From Oryza sativa Japonica Group (lineage: Eukaryota > Streptophyta > Magnoliopsida > Poales > Poaceae): a stretch of 64,000 bases of DNA. A program made the translations under genes and the position numbers. Numbering within the stretch: position 1 is the stretch's first letter; each line of letters starts with the position of its first letter. This document shows positions 25,932 through 37,822 of the stretch, piece after piece. Location of the stretch: NCBI RefSeq assembly GCF_034140825.1, contig NC_089042.1:28277501-28341500 (forward strand), given 5' to 3'. A model generated the notes under the pieces. The model was not told where the DNA came from, did not search any database, and saw only the letters and a list, made by a program, of their open reading frames with translations.

Positions 25932-27152
25932 TCAGGCGGCGCCCATGCCAATGCCGGTGGTGTCGTCAATGTTCCCGGCGACGGACGCCGAGGACGATCG
26001 CTGCCTCTTGCCGGCGCGGGGGGCGTCGAGCGGCATGACCGGCTGGTGGCCGGCGAAGAGGGAGACATGGCCGATAAGCTTGTCCTTGCGGGAGAAGGAG
26101 GTGCCGCAGGAGCAGAGCCAGCGGTGGTCGCCGCAGTGCTTCTCGTGGGTGCGGAGGTCGGAGAGGACGGAGAAGTGCTTGCGGCCGCAGCGGTTGCACA
26201 CGTACATCTTGGGGCAATGGCTGCGCTTGTAGTGGTTCTTTGCGCAGATCACCGACTTGAGCGGCTGGAACTTGGCGTGCCTCCTGTTCCACCGGCAACC
26301 CTCCTGCGGGCACGAGTACTTCCTCGCCGCCGCCGCCATCGTCTCGTCGCCTCCCTTGGCGAGCAGCTTGGTCGGATTGGACAGCGCCGCCTTGCTCTTG
26401 TACTCGTCGCCGTGCGCGCGCATGTGCATCCGCAGGTTGGCGTCGCGCTTGAACCCCTTGCCGCACACCTGGCAGTAGTGCGTGTACTTGGCAAGCAGCT
26501 CCGCCGCGTCCAGCTCGATGATCGTGTCCGTCGCCGACGTCGCGCCTGCCGGTGCCGCCGTTTCGCTGTGGAACACCGGCGGCGCATGGGCATGGCTGCT
26601 GTAATCGTGCTGGCGGCTGCCGTTCTGCTGCCACTGCTGCTGCATGAGATGGTCGTCCTCCATCTGACCGGCATCGGCGGCATGGTCGTTGTTCTTGACA
26701 ACAACGGCGGAGGCGGCGGCGGTCTCCTGTGATGGCGCGGTGGTTGGCGCCGTGCCGAGGTCGCAGAGCAGCTGGAAGGCGTACATCATGGAGGAGGCGG
26801 CGGCGACGATTTCCTGGATGATGGCGTCGGCGGCGGAGACGTCGAGGGGGCCGTGGGCGTGGGCGTTGTGGGCGACGGCGAGGCCAACGAGCGGGTGCAG
26901 CTGCTGCACCCTGTCCTTGAGCACGGACAGGTTGTAGAGCAGCGGGTGGCACTGTGGCTGCTCGCCCATGAAGCCGCCGCCCTCCTCCATCTCCATGCCG
27001 TCGACGCCGCCACCATGCCCATGCTGGCTCTGCACCAAGTAAGGGCTAATTCCGCCGCCGCCGCCGCCGCCGCCACCGCCTGGAATCATGCTACGTATGT
27101 AACTAACTAGTTGTTGATAATTGCGGTCGCAATTAGAACAAGAAGAGATCAT
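25932..27152 (-). CDS. STOP1-like C2H2 zinc-finger transcription factor, intronless, 406 aa
   Basis: The core matches the STOP1/ART1 family of proton- and aluminium-response regulators. Finger 1 is [22 protein letters not shown] (residues about 226-248). Finger 2 is the atypical [20 protein letters not shown] with its downstream His pair (about 280-312). Finger 3 is [24 protein letters not shown] (about 317-340), and the last is [22 protein letters not shown] (about 346-367). A basic KRQR patch near residue 383 could be a nuclear signal. The N-terminus has a run of ten glycines (residues 25-34, a GGN-type repeat) and His-rich low-complexity sequence. At 406 aa it is shorter than STOP1 itself (about 500), matching the STOP2-like branch. 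The single-exon structure fits the family. The proposed role is nuclear DNA binding; target genes are unknown. Confidence 0.93.
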   Translation of the reverse strand: MISSCSNCDRNYQQLVSYIRSMIPGGGGGGGGGGISPYLVQSQHGHGGGVDGMEMEEGGGFMGEQPQCHPLLYNLSVLKDRVQQLHPLVGLAVAHNAHAHGPLDVSAADAIIQEIVAAASSMMYAFQLLCDLGTAPTTAPSQETAAASAVVVKNNDHAADAGQMEDDHLMQQQWQQNGSRQHDYSSHAHAPPVFHSETAAPAGATSATDTIIELDAAELLAKYTHYCQVCGKGFKRDANLRMHMRAHGDEYKSKAALSNPTKLLAKGGDETMAAAARKYSCPQEGCRWNRRHAKFQPLKSVICAKNHYKRSHCPKMYVCNRCGRKHFSVLSDLRTHEKHCGDHRWLCSCGTSFSRKDKLIGHVSLFAGHQPVMPLDAPRAGKRQRSSSASVAGNIDDTTGIGMGAA

Positions 27153-29130
27153 AAGAAGAAGAAGAGGGGATGAATGGATGGATGGAAATTGGAATGACTA
27201 ATAATAAGTCAACTCAACGAAAGCTAGATGAGGAGCTAGGAGATAAAGCAAGCTTAGCTTCGTCATCCGTTAAGAGCATCCCTACTTGAAGCCTCCCTCA
27301 AATGCAACCCAACCCGAAAGGGACATGTCAGAGGTTAATACTATATTACTGTACTTACATATAATACATACATACTCATTATTTAATCTCTTTCATATTT
27401 TAATCCGGAATTGCTAAAACAATATTATCACAAGCTCTTTGTTAAGAAAAAACTTTCAAATATAACTACGATATTATTACATTATAAAGATGATATAATT
27501 ATAGCTAGTGTACGTCGCTACCCTCTAACTATATTTTAACCTAATTCTTGTACAAGGTTACATATATAAATTTATTAATACTTTTATTATAAGTTATAAT
27601 ATAATTATACTACAGTTACGATGTAATTATATTACAACTATAATATATAATAATTTTTAAAAGTTTTTCACTTAAAAAACTTAGGTTAGTTTTCTAGGTA
27701 GCCTCTTTTAATCCTGGTACGTGCCTTCTAATTTGCTGTTTCTGAACTATTTTTTTCTTTGGAGATGCATCAGTGTTAGTTTCTGAACCTTTTAAGCACA
27801 TGAATGGGCAGGCTTTCGCTAAATTTTAACTCCAATCAAGCGCTTTGTTTATTAGCAAGCTGGCTAGGGTACGTGTGATTAATTGTTCCTTCACTTGCTG
27901 GCACTGCACTGTACTGGGAAAGTGGGAATTGATGAAAATTAATTCAGCTCATACGAGAATATATATCTGTCCCTCCCTTCCTCCTATCCTAAACAACAAG
28001 CTAAGCTAGATAAAGCCTGCTTGCCTGGTTTGTCAATTAAGGCACAGTCGTCACTGATCTGTGGGCCCTCTCGCCGTGCTGCTTCCAGATCGAGTAATAG
28101 ATTAGTGCAACTTGTGTGCTGCTTGGTCTCTCTGGGCTCTGGCCTTCCTTCCCACTGCGTGGACTTGGACGACCCAGTTGCCTTTCTAAATTGCAGATTA
28201 AATATTATACAGTATACTAATAAGTACTCCAGCTAGTACTACTAGATAGGAGAGAACGATTCAACACATTAATCTCAATTGTTCTGTTCTCTGGGAAAAG
28301 AAATTATATGTTGAGGTAAATCTTTCATTTTCCCCCTTGGATTTCGATCGATGAGCACCCAAAATCATATCAACTGTTAATTAGAGCAACCTAGTCAGAA
28401 CACTTGACCTAATCTAATATACCAGAGTACGTATAGTATGTGTGATGGCAGCCAGGCGGCACACGCCTTTAATTAACCACTCTCGTGCCCCACGTCGTGA
28501 TCAGCTTGACTAATTATGCGCAGGAAACGACTGAATTAAAGGGAGATGTACTGAGCCTACTAGCTTGTGTCACGGTTGTTTACTTACGACAAACATGTAT
28601 GGCCGTGAAAGATTGTACTACTATTCATTAACAGTTGACAATTTGCAGAGTTTCACTTGCCAAACACCTCAACAAAAGGCTCCCAAGGCGAGGAGCCACA
28701 GGTCGCGCGGCCCATCCTACTTAAGCCCATTTCAGTCGCATCCTCGTTCCGGCCCATTGCAGTGTTACATCATTTTTTTTCCCTAGATTAAAAATTTTAC
28801 TCCCAGTAAAACTTTTACTATTAACAATGTGGACAAATCTCAAACGTTTATTTTTTATCCAACGGTAATTTTCAAGTTTCCATTACCACCTTCATCCCAT
28901 AATATTACAAATAATAGTATTGAATGGAACACATCCTAGTTTTACATCTTATTACTATGAATATGGGCAATACTAAGATGTGTCCCATTAATGACGATTC
29001 TACATACAATTTTCCAGGGTCACAAGACCTCAAGTAGATTATCAATGTTCTAACTAAATTATACCATATTAATTTGTATATCAGTTAATAATTAGATAAT
29101 TTAAAGTAGTGAAAAAACTAAAGTTTTTCA
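27153..29130. other. Promoter side of the C2H2 gene and intergenic sequence
   Basis: From about 27350 to 27680 the DNA is strongly AT-rich with loosely repeated TATAATTATATTACA-like units. The rest has no conserved frame or clear transposon end. Confidence 0.4.
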
Positions 29131-29239
29131 CCACCACAATGCGCCACGTCACCAGGAAAACATGGACCGTCCGATCCTTCAATAGACAAAATATCTTCTT
29201 GGTCCTTCAAGAAGTTGCTTTTTAAAAATAGCCCCTTCC

Positions 29240-29830
29240 ACGTCCCTACCCTATTGGGGAAAGAATAATTTCCTTTCGTTCTACTCGCGTCCGAGAGGCG
29301 GATAGCCGGAGACAGCGCGCGTCCCCCTCGCCGCCACGTCCTCCTAAAGTCTCCGGTGCCATCGCTCCGTGCCTCCTCCCCATCGTTGCCGCCACCGCGT
29401 CTCCTCCCAATCCCCTCCGTCTCCTCCCCATTAACAGATCGCGGCACACCACCAGGTATAAGGAGATCACAGCATCACCGGCCAGCGCTAACCCCTCGTC
29501 GCCAGCCATCACAAAGAGGCGCCCTGGTTCCACGCGGCGGCGGCAGCGGTGAAAGCCATAAAACTCAAACGAAACTATTGAGGTCAGTGCCATGTAGACT
29601 CACAGCAGTGGCGGCGGCTGCCCATGGAGCTCGATGGGGTCGTAGTAGCGGTCCATGTAGATGCGGCTGTGGCCCATGTAGAGCATGCTCCGGCGACCCC
29701 ATAGATGCTTAGGCCTCCCAGCTGTGCGCCACCACATCCTTATTCTTCTCTCTGCAGAGGCCATGTCAGGATTGCTCCAAGCATGCACATGCCAGGATCT
29801 TCGCTATGCTTCGGCCGATAACTGGCTTCC
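29240..29830 (-). pseudogene. GC-rich island with gene-like but unidentified fragments
   Basis: GC content jumps here between two AT-rich flanks. On the minus strand, residues such as RPKHLWGRRSMLYMGHSR and MDRYYDPIELHG read like a real protein fragment, with a TGCAG acceptor-like site nearby. Frames are short and unlinked. I do not recognise the family. It could be captured or decayed genic sequence. Confidence 0.25.
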
Positions 29831-30114
29831 TTGATTTCACCATCCATGCACACAAGGTGCTCGATGAAAAGTTTACTTTGAGATTGGTATGCTATTTGAT
29901 CAGTTCCTGTGTGAACTCCCCAGCTAGCTAGCTAGCTTAAACTTGCGATTAATTTAACTCAAGCAATGAAGCGAATAAGCGATGCATTCATCCGTCAGTT
30001 GACGATGGCTTTTGGTATGTAGCTTTTGAACTTAATGTGCTCTGGTTTTATATTAGATTTTTTTTCTCTTCTGTTGGTGTGTCCTAACATTATTGTCTTC
30101 CCTCATTAACTAAA

Positions 30115-31556
30115 CTAGCATGGTGGTCCACACAAATTGTGCGGCTAGCATCATTATATTTTCTCTCATATAATAGCATATATGTTTTCTCATTATATTA
30201 TTCTAATATATTAAAATGACAACATAATTTTAAATTTTGCAATAACTTTACAAAACTACCAATGTGTAATATTCATATTGTATTTTATATAAGTCTTAGT
30301 TATTAATTATTTTTAATATTAAATTTTAGTTATTTGTAAATTATATATATTCCTATATGGACTTTAGACTCGTCTTTTAATATATTTTTTCAATTCCGAA
30401 TTTTCTGTAAATTGTATATCTATATAGACTTTATGCTCTTCTTCTAATAATATTTATTTTTATTTCTGAATTTTTATTATTTCTAATTATATTTCTATAT
30501 GGACTCTAAACTCATCTTTCAATATTCTTTAATTTTTAATTTCGAATTTCAGTTACTTTTAAATTGTATTCGTATATTGACTTTAAACTCTTCTTCCCAT
30601 GTTTTTATTAATTTCGAATTTTAGTTATTTGTAAATTATATTTTTATACGGACTCTAAACTCTAATTTTAATTTATTATGTTTATTCCAAATTTTAGTTA
30701 GTTTTTAAATTCCTATATGGACTCTATACTCTACTTCTAATACTCCTTATTTTTTAATTCCGAATTTCTATTTTTTTTCTTAATTGTATTTTTATATGTA
30801 CTCTATACTCTACTTCTAATATTCCTTATTTTTAATTCTAAATTTATATTATTTCCTAATTCCGCGCAGATTGCGCGGCTAGCATCATTATATTTTCTAT
30901 CTTATAATAATATATATGTTTTCTCAATGTATTATTCAAATATATTAAAATGACAACATAATTTTGCGTGTCTCATGAGAGCGAACTTCCAATATTCCTT
31001 TTTTAAATTTCTAATTTTAGTACTCCAAATTCTACTTTAATTTTATTAGTTTTATTCTGAATTTTAAATTCTTGTATGGATTCAATACTCTTCTTCCAAT
31101 ATTCCTTATTTTAATTACTAATTTATATTATTTCTAAATTGTATTTCTATATATGGATTCTAAACTTATCTTTCAATATTTTTTAATTCTGAATTTTAAT
31201 TATTTTTAAATTCTATTTCTATATGGACTCTATAGTCTTCATCCAATATTTTTTTTAATTTCGAATTTTTTTTAATTTCTAAATTATATTTCTAGATGGA
31301 CTCTAACCTCTACATTTATTTTTTCTTATTTTTTAATTCCGAATTTCCATTAGTTCTATTGTATACCGATATGAACTCTAGTCTTACCTTCCTATATTTC
31401 TTATTCTTAATTCCGAATTTCAGCTATTATTAAATTGTATTCCTATATGGACTTTGTTTTTTCTTTTTCTCCGATTAATGTGAGAATTTCTAGGCCATGA
31501 GAGCGAACGTGGAGGCTTCTTTTTCTATTCCTTTAATAATATAATAGATAGATAGA
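30115..31556 (-). mobile_element. Non-autonomous Helitron candidate with AT-rich internal repeats
   Basis: Read on the minus strand, the 3' end is a stem (CCGCACAA against TTGTGTGG), then ACCACCATG, then CTAG, followed by host T. The other end begins TCTATCTATC after host A. A-T insertion, TC start, and hairpin plus CTAG end are Helitron hallmarks. The interior consists of many 70-110 bp imperfect repeats built on TATGGACTCTAAACTCTTC and AATTCCGAATTTTAGTTATTT. An 85-base block at 30143-30225 is repeated at 30878-30962 together with a second hairpin (CCGCGCAATCTGCGCGG), suggesting internal duplication or nesting. It has no Rep/helicase coding. Confidence 0.55.
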
Positions 31557-31842
31557 TAATTAATATCAATTTAAATAAGAGAATAGTGATGAACACTTGT
31601 CAATTATGGTCTAGAAGGAGAAGGCACTGAAATTTTCTGTAACAGATATACATCTTAAAGGAAGAAGCAGCAACCTTTTCTACGATTGACAAAGCGCATG
31701 ATTGTTTGTCCCATGATAAACTAACTCACAGAATACCAATTTACCTATTTTACTACATTGTCAGATTCCATATGCTCATGTACAGCAGCACAATGATTCA
31801 TTTGATGCTCATATTCGGTTCTATAAATGGTAAATTTTCTTT

Positions 31843-32576
31843 GAGTAAAATATACGGCCGGTCCTTAAAGTTGAGCGCGGGTGTCACTTAGGTCCATAAT
31901 CTTATAAATTGCACATCTAGGTCCACTATCTTGTTTAAGTGACTCATTAAGGTCCAAACCTAGTTTGACCGAAGCTGACCGTCTACGTTGCATTCCACGT
32001 AGACAGCTCATTTGCAAATAGCCCCTTCGCACTTCAGTAGAGCCCTGGGCACCAAAAAAATCCCCAAATCCCTCATCTGCCTCTGTCGTCACCTCGCCCA
32101 CCGCCGCTGCACGTCATCCTCATCGCCAGCCCCTTCACCGGCCACGTCATACCGATGGCTGAGCTGATGCTGCGCCTCGTCGCGCACCACAGCTGCGCCG
32201 CCTCGCTTGTCACGTTCTCCGGCCTCGCCTCGCCAACATCAGTGTCCTCCGTCGCCGCTGTCGTGGACCTCGACGAAGCGTGGTTGAGACGGGTGGGTGC
32301 CGCAGGTGTGCGTGCTGGCGCACGTCGCCGTCGGCACGTTCCTGCGTGCGCCACGCGAAGAAGGGATTGGATCGGACACGGAGAATCAAAAAGGGGGGCA
32401 AAATACAATATGTTGCCACGCTGGACCGCCACGTAAGCCAGTCAACCCGGTTAGAGGTCCTTTAGACCTCAATGAGTCACTTAAACAAGATGGTGGAGCT
32501 AGATGTGCAATTTTCAAGATTATAGACCTAAGTGACACCCGCGCTCAACTTTAAAGACCGACCGTGTATTTTACTC
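31843..32576. mobile_element. Pack-MULE: Mutator-like element carrying a UDP-glycosyltransferase fragment
   Basis: The terminal inverted repeats are about 130 bp. They start GAGTAAAATATACGGCCGGT at the left and GAGTAAAATACACGGTCGGT at the right, and continue through GAGCGCGGGTGTCACTTAGGTC. A perfect 9-bp target duplication, ATTTTCTTT, flanks the element (31834-31842 and 32577-32585). Its GC-rich core is not transposase; it encodes a plant UGT N-terminus. The arms are AT-rich, so the composition break is sharp. Total length is 734 bp. Confidence 0.9.
32111..32275 (+). pseudogene. Captured UDP-glycosyltransferase N-terminal fragment inside the Pack-MULE
   Basis: The plus-strand frame reads HVILIASPFTGHVIPMAELM and then LRLVAHHSCAASLVTF. 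This is the sugar-acceptor-side start of group-1 plant UGTs (UGT72-like), including the conserved GH-IP-AEL motif with the catalytic-type His. Only about 50 residues remain and the downstream sequence changes character, so it is a fragment without the PSPG donor-binding box. The source gene is not in this window. Confidence 0.7.
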
Positions 32577-32585
32577 ATTTTCTTT

Positions 32586-33115
32586 TATAATAACTCCTAT
32601 GACTATAATTGGTCTTTAGATTTCACATATTTCATTTTGCTGCTAAAAGCTAGACTGAATTGAAGAGCTGCAAATACAGAAATCCGTATGGATATACATC
32701 GGATTTGTTTACTCTTTCATCATACTCCAAACCCAACCTAATTCAATTTTTTTAACTCTGCGAAGTACACATGGTAGGATAACTTAGGTTCATACACTTT
32801 TGAAGTCAGAAATATTTTGTAGATCACTTTGTTAGATTTTACTACTCTCTGTCAGTATATGAGTTAGTTCCTCTCATCACCAAGCAGAGAGGATTTATAG
32901 GCTATCGTTTCCAATTTCGTACTGATAACAGTACTTGTGCTTATTACTTAAGATGGGCTCCACCCTATGCAGCGGTGGTTCTAAAAATTATTTATTAAGT
33001 TCTATGGTATTGTCAATTTTCAAATTTAAAGTATAATTTCATACCATATATTTTTACTCATATATACAAGGTTTTCATACGGGTATTTAATGTCGCGCAA
33101 CGTGCGACTAAGTGG
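32586..33115. other. Intergenic stretch, possibly the body of a Helitron
   Basis: AT-rich sequence with no coding features. It lies directly upstream of the hairpin-CTAG terminus at 33088-33119, but no matching 5' TC terminus could be fixed. Confidence 0.3.
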
Positions 33116-33119
33116 CTAG
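33088..33119 (+). mobile_element. Helitron-like 3' terminus
   Basis: The hairpin GTCGCGCAACGTGCGAC is followed by TAAGTGG and then CTAG with a host T after it. This matches the expected order of a Helitron 3' end on the plus strand. The rest of the element is not delimited. Confidence 0.45.
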
Positions 33120-33817
33120 TTAATATGTATTGGAACAAGTTCCCATCTCTATTCAGATTTATAGTACTAATATGTGTCATATCTAGAATTGGTTCTTATA
33201 TATGTATTCTCTGGAACAGAGGGAGTCCATATTTTCCCAATCATGTTAGACTCAACTTCTATCATAAACGACAACTCTAAACTAGCTGTGGGTTGAACGC
33301 CATTATTTGTTTATGACCATCGTAACTGAATGATCCTACAGAGAATATGTATACGCCTACAGCAAGGTATGATGATCTTTTAATTAGTGTGTGGGGGCTA
33401 AAAATTAAACATGTAAGCAATTCCAGTAATCATTGGAGTACAAAAATTACAAATACATTAATAGGTTACATTTCCAATCAAGCAACAGGCCAGATATGAT
33501 GCATGGGCTTAATAATTAAGTACACACAAACTGTATAGCTGCTAATTAATTCCATATCCGATCCTTATTTAAGTAATGGACCAATTCAATATATGCAAAT
33601 CCACATATAAATGTAGCTTGCAAGCAACATAGTACACAACATAGTACTCCACTATATATAAATAGTAGCAAGCAACAAGGAATCCATGCATGCATCCAAC
33701 TAAACATAAAGGAGTAGTAGGAGAAGTTGCAATTTAGGAGGAACAAGACTACTAGGGAGTAACATGCAGCTGATGAATCATCATAATATATAGGAGTATA
33801 AAAGAAAAAAAAAAGAA

Positions 33818-35676
33818 TTAAGGGGCTCGCATTTGGAGGAAGTCTTGGTCCTTGTCCAACCTCTGCATCGGCTCCGGCTGCAGCGAGAGCTCGACGTCGA
33901 TGCCGCCGTCGCCGCCGCGGCCCGGGTAGAGGTAGACCATCCCGTCGAACTTGTTGTTGGCGCCGCTTCGCACCCGCTCCGGGCGGCCGAAGCCGAAGTC
34001 GACGTCGTACACCCTGAAGCGCGGCGAGCTGCCGACGGCGACGCAGTTGGGGCCGGCGTCGCTGTAGTGGAACAGCTTGGGCGCCGCCTCGTACTCCTCC
34101 AGCCTCCGGGTGATGGCGGCGGCGTCGTGGTCGTCGATGGCCTTCTGCAGCAGCCCCGCGGCGAGCTCGGGCGGGCCAGCGAGGAGCATCCCCGCGGGCA
34201 CGCCGGTGAAGACGGCCTGGATGAGGTTGCCGAAGTAGGCGGGCGGGAGGGGCGGGCTGAGGCGGGCGCGGCAGTCGGCGAAGACGGCGAAGACGGTGAT
34301 GTCGGAGGGGCCGAGGGCGCGGGCGCGGGAGACGGCGCGCCAGATGTGGGCGGCGAGCGACTGGAAGGAGGAGAAGGGCTTGGCGCCGGGGGGCAGGGCG
34401 GCGTTGGCGGCGGCCTTGGCGCGGGCCACGGCGGAGGGCGGGAAGGAGAAGACGCGGGCCACGAGGGGCACCTTGGGCCCATTGGGGTCGGTCTTCTCGT
34501 GCGCCTCGGCGGACGCCGGGAGCGGGAGGTTGACGCGGACGGAGCGCGCCATGCCGCGGTTGTGCACCGGCAGCAGCGACGGCGCGCCGCCGCCCCGGCA
34601 GAGCTCCGCCCATGACGTCATGAAGTGCCAGGTGGAGGTGCCGTCGAGGACGGCGTGGTTGAAGGCGCACCCCACTGCCACCCCGTCCCGCAGACGTGTC
34701 AACTGCATGCACCGCGTCAATTCCATCAGAGTACCTAATTAAATTTGTTTGTAATATATACTAGTACTCCGTATAGTAATAAATTTGGACAGTGTTGGTG
34801 GTTGGCTGGTTAATTAATCAGCCTGCACATACAGATACTGCAGGTAAGGCCCATTCCATTCCATGCCACCCTTCAATTTTCAGCTCATCAATACAATATT
34901 GTACCACCGTATGTACGTACTGCTACAGCTAGTAGTGTACTATGTACTATACAACTAATACTCATCAAAAGTACGTACGTGCATACATACCGTTCAGGTT
35001 TACGGTCTCCTAGAGACTAAAAAAAATACACAACACATATACTTACATACTGTACTAGATTAAAGTAGTTTAGTTCCAGAAGGAAATTAAAGTAAATTAT
35101 GTGTGAATTAATTAAGTCCTGAGAAAAATGTCTAAATAATCATTATGTTGAGGCATCATATCAAAAGGATATATAAATAATTAAAATTGGAGAAATGTTA
35201 GTAATAAATAGTAATGTAGGTACCTGGACGGCGAGCAGCGGGCGGTTCAGGCCCTCGAGGTTCATGACGCCGGTGTAGGGGACGAGGAGCTGCATCACCT
35301 TCTCCGCCTCCTCCGAGCACTCCTCTCCGGCGAGTTGGTCGACGGAGACATGGTCGGCGGAGGCCTCGATGACCTCGGCGCCGTGTTGGCCGTGGATGGA
35401 GAGGGAGCCGTCGTGGTCGTCCTGGCGGATGCGGCCGGCGAGCGGGTAGAAGTAGGCGAGGGCGTCGGAGAGGGAGGCGGACATGCGGGCGACGGCGTCG
35501 GGGAAGTCGGAGGCGCCGTTGGGGAGGCGGTAGAGGAGCAGCTTCTGGTTGTAGTAGAAGGTGATGTAGGGGAGGTCGAATGTGGCGAGGACGCACTTGG
35601 CGGCGGCTGGGGCGACGGTGCGGGTGGAGGTGACGGTGACCACTGGCGACGGCGGGGCATTGTCGACGGCCGCCAT
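33818..35676 (-). CDS. SLG: BAHD acyltransferase, probably SLENDER GRAIN (2 exons, 445 aa)
   Basis: Exon 1 is 35676-35224 (151 codons) and exon 2 is 34702-33818. The GT-AG intron splits LLAVQ from LTRLRDG, the usual BAHD intron position. The catalytic HXXXD motif is HAVLDG at residues 167-171. The structural DFGWG motif near the end (386-390) reads DFGFG, a Trp to Phe change. The family transfers acyl groups from CoA thioesters to alcohols or amines in the cytosol. I recall the BAHD gene at this position as SLG, which affects brassinosteroid homeostasis, grain shape and leaf angle. The symbol rests on locus order and family, not a search. The upstream in-frame extension lacks BAHD similarity and is treated as 5' UTR. 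A TATATC box lies about 95 bases upstream of the start. Confidence 0.92.
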
Positions 35677-37432
35677 TGTCGTCGTCGTTGATCGATACGA
35701 TATATATGTGATTAGAGAGCTGATCAGAGTGTGAGCGAGTGAAGAGGTAGCTAGAGGAAGGCGGGGTTGATATAGACGAAGAGGTGGATGTGATGTGCTC
35801 CAGAGGAGAGGAGAGGAGAAGAGGATCGAGTAGAAGCTAGCTAGCTGATGGTATGGTAGGGGAGAGATGGATCGATCGAGACGATGGATCGGAATTGAAG
35901 GCGGAGCAGTGTCGGGGAGGTGGCGCATTTAGTGATGGCCATGAATGCGTTGCGTTGCTTGCAATTGCAAGCGGCGCCGGCCGGGCGACGGTGAAAAACT
36001 TTACTCCTCCTCCACTACTCTACAACTACACGGTCAGTGGAGTATACATGAGCCGTTGGGAGATGAGTTGGCCGGCCTGCCATTAATGCCCGCTCCCTAG
36101 CTTCCTCCCTCCTCCTTATTCGATATGATCTGCATGCTTAATTTGGTAGCTCCCACTTCCCGTGTCCGCATGCATCAGCAGCACATATATATCATGCACC
36201 TTTTATATATATACGCGTTAATTAATAATTTGATAGCTACAAACTAATTAAGCATATGCATCTAGCTACCTAGCCACTTAATATGATCTCCACAGTTCGT
36301 CCTCCTACGTGCTACCTCCGTCCGTAAAAAAAAAAATCCAGGTCAAAGATAGAATTGGATTTTTTTTTCTTATGGAGAGAGTATATATCAGAGAAAGTTT
36401 TGTAGTGAAGATGGATAATACCTCTAATTTAAAACATATCATATGTCATATATTTATACACCAAAATCAAAGATAATTTAAATCGCATCAATCAAGAAAT
36501 CATGCACACATTCCTCCACAATACATGCATCGATTAAAACATCATAACAATTACACCCTAGCATGTACATATTCTTCCATGCTGCATTAATTTTATTCCG
36601 ATGAAATCCTGTGCCCATGTGGTTATATAATGATCAATTTGAAAAAAATTGAATTACATTATATGATGACCGATTTGGAAAATATGGAGTAACTAAGTAC
36701 TCCACAACATATCACCTCTAAACACAAATCCCGATATTCTTTCTTTTATTAGTTCACTCTCATGTCATCTTATATTTTTCTTAGAGATTATGTAGATGTT
36801 ATTCCTTACGTAAGAGATAACATCGTCTCCTAACTTACATTCAAGGCTCATACTATCTCTTCTCCACCTAATTCTAGATGGCAGAGTTCGAGGAAACATA
36901 AGTCTTACAATATACTTGCTCTTAAACTCTGAACACTACCAGGACATTATTATCACTCTATCAGTGTATTTCTTCTTTCCTTCTCTCTGCAGTGGCAAGT
37001 CTCAACTCCGATCCGGCACAGCCTCATGCGTAGGAAACCTAATGGTCAATTTAATTCAATAGGTGAAGTCAATTTTAATTTTACATGCGTACCCAGTACA
37101 TGCAAGTTAGTGGATAAGGAGTAGAAAACGATGACACACATCAATCGCCATTGTTTTGACATTTTCGCGCGCAAAGACTTTATATATATATATATATATC
37201 TTACAAATTAATATATGTTAAATCCATTTGTCAATCTGTATAGTATTTAATTATTGTTTTTGCATTTAAATAATTATACAATTCATTTCGCTATTCAGCA
37301 CAAAAAGAATCAACAGTGTAGTGTAGTAGTACTGGTCCATGCATGGACGTATGGAGTGATTGCAGCCGTCCATTGCAGCAGAGCTCACTTAACTGCATGC
37401 ATAAATGGATGAGAGTACAATCGTGTGCCTGT
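35677..37432. other. Promoter side of the BAHD gene and intergenic sequence
   Basis: A TATA-like element lies near 35768-35775 on the minus strand. Beyond 36100 the DNA is AT-rich and gene-free, with a 67-bp Stowaway remnant at 36315-36381 (CCTCCGTCC at one end, GGAGAGAG at the other, TA on both sides). Confidence 0.45.
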
Positions 37433-37576
37433 GGCTGTGTTTAGTTCACACTAAAATTGAAAGTTTTGTTAAAATTGGAACGATGTGACGGAAAAGTCGG
37501 AAGTTTGTGTGTAAGAAAGTTTTGATGTGATGGAAAAGTTAGAAGTTTGAAGAAAAACTTTGGAACTAAACACGGT
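37433..37576. mobile_element. Small MITE with GTGTTTAGTTC termini
   Basis: GGCTGTGTTTAGTTC at the left is mirrored by GAACTAAACACGGT at the right. The 144-bp interior carries GATGTGATGGAAAAGTTAGA, a common rice MITE core. It is non-coding. Confidence 0.7.
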
Positions 37577-37715
37577 GACAATTAACTGGAGTAAATTGGG
37601 GTGATTGGGTGAACATATATAGTGATCGAGATTTGCAGCTATATAAAGCACTGTACCGATATCAAATCGTGCTAACTAGCTAGCTTAGTACTATACTACG
37701 TACGTACGAATCATC

Positions 37716-37719
<4 letters not shown>

Positions 37720-37800
<81 letters not shown>

Positions 37801-37822
37801 TTATTTATTTATTTATTTATTC
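37720..37822. repeat. Compound (AT)n-(TTTA)n microsatellite
   Basis: About 39 AT dinucleotides pass into about six TTTA units. Confidence 0.95.

Noticed and set aside
30878-30965. Second Helitron terminus at the internal hairpin
   Set aside because: The hairpin CCGCGCAATCTGCGCGG is not followed by CTAG at the right distance, so it is treated as an internal duplicate, not an independent end.
33833-34615. 260-codon plus-strand frame opposite the BAHD gene
   Set aside because: Low-complexity Gly/Ala/Val shadow of the GC-rich BAHD exon.
35677-35928. N-terminal extension of the BAHD protein from an upstream in-frame ATG
   Set aside because: The extra 84 residues show no BAHD similarity and overlap the TATA-bearing region; the ATG at 35676 gives the normal start.
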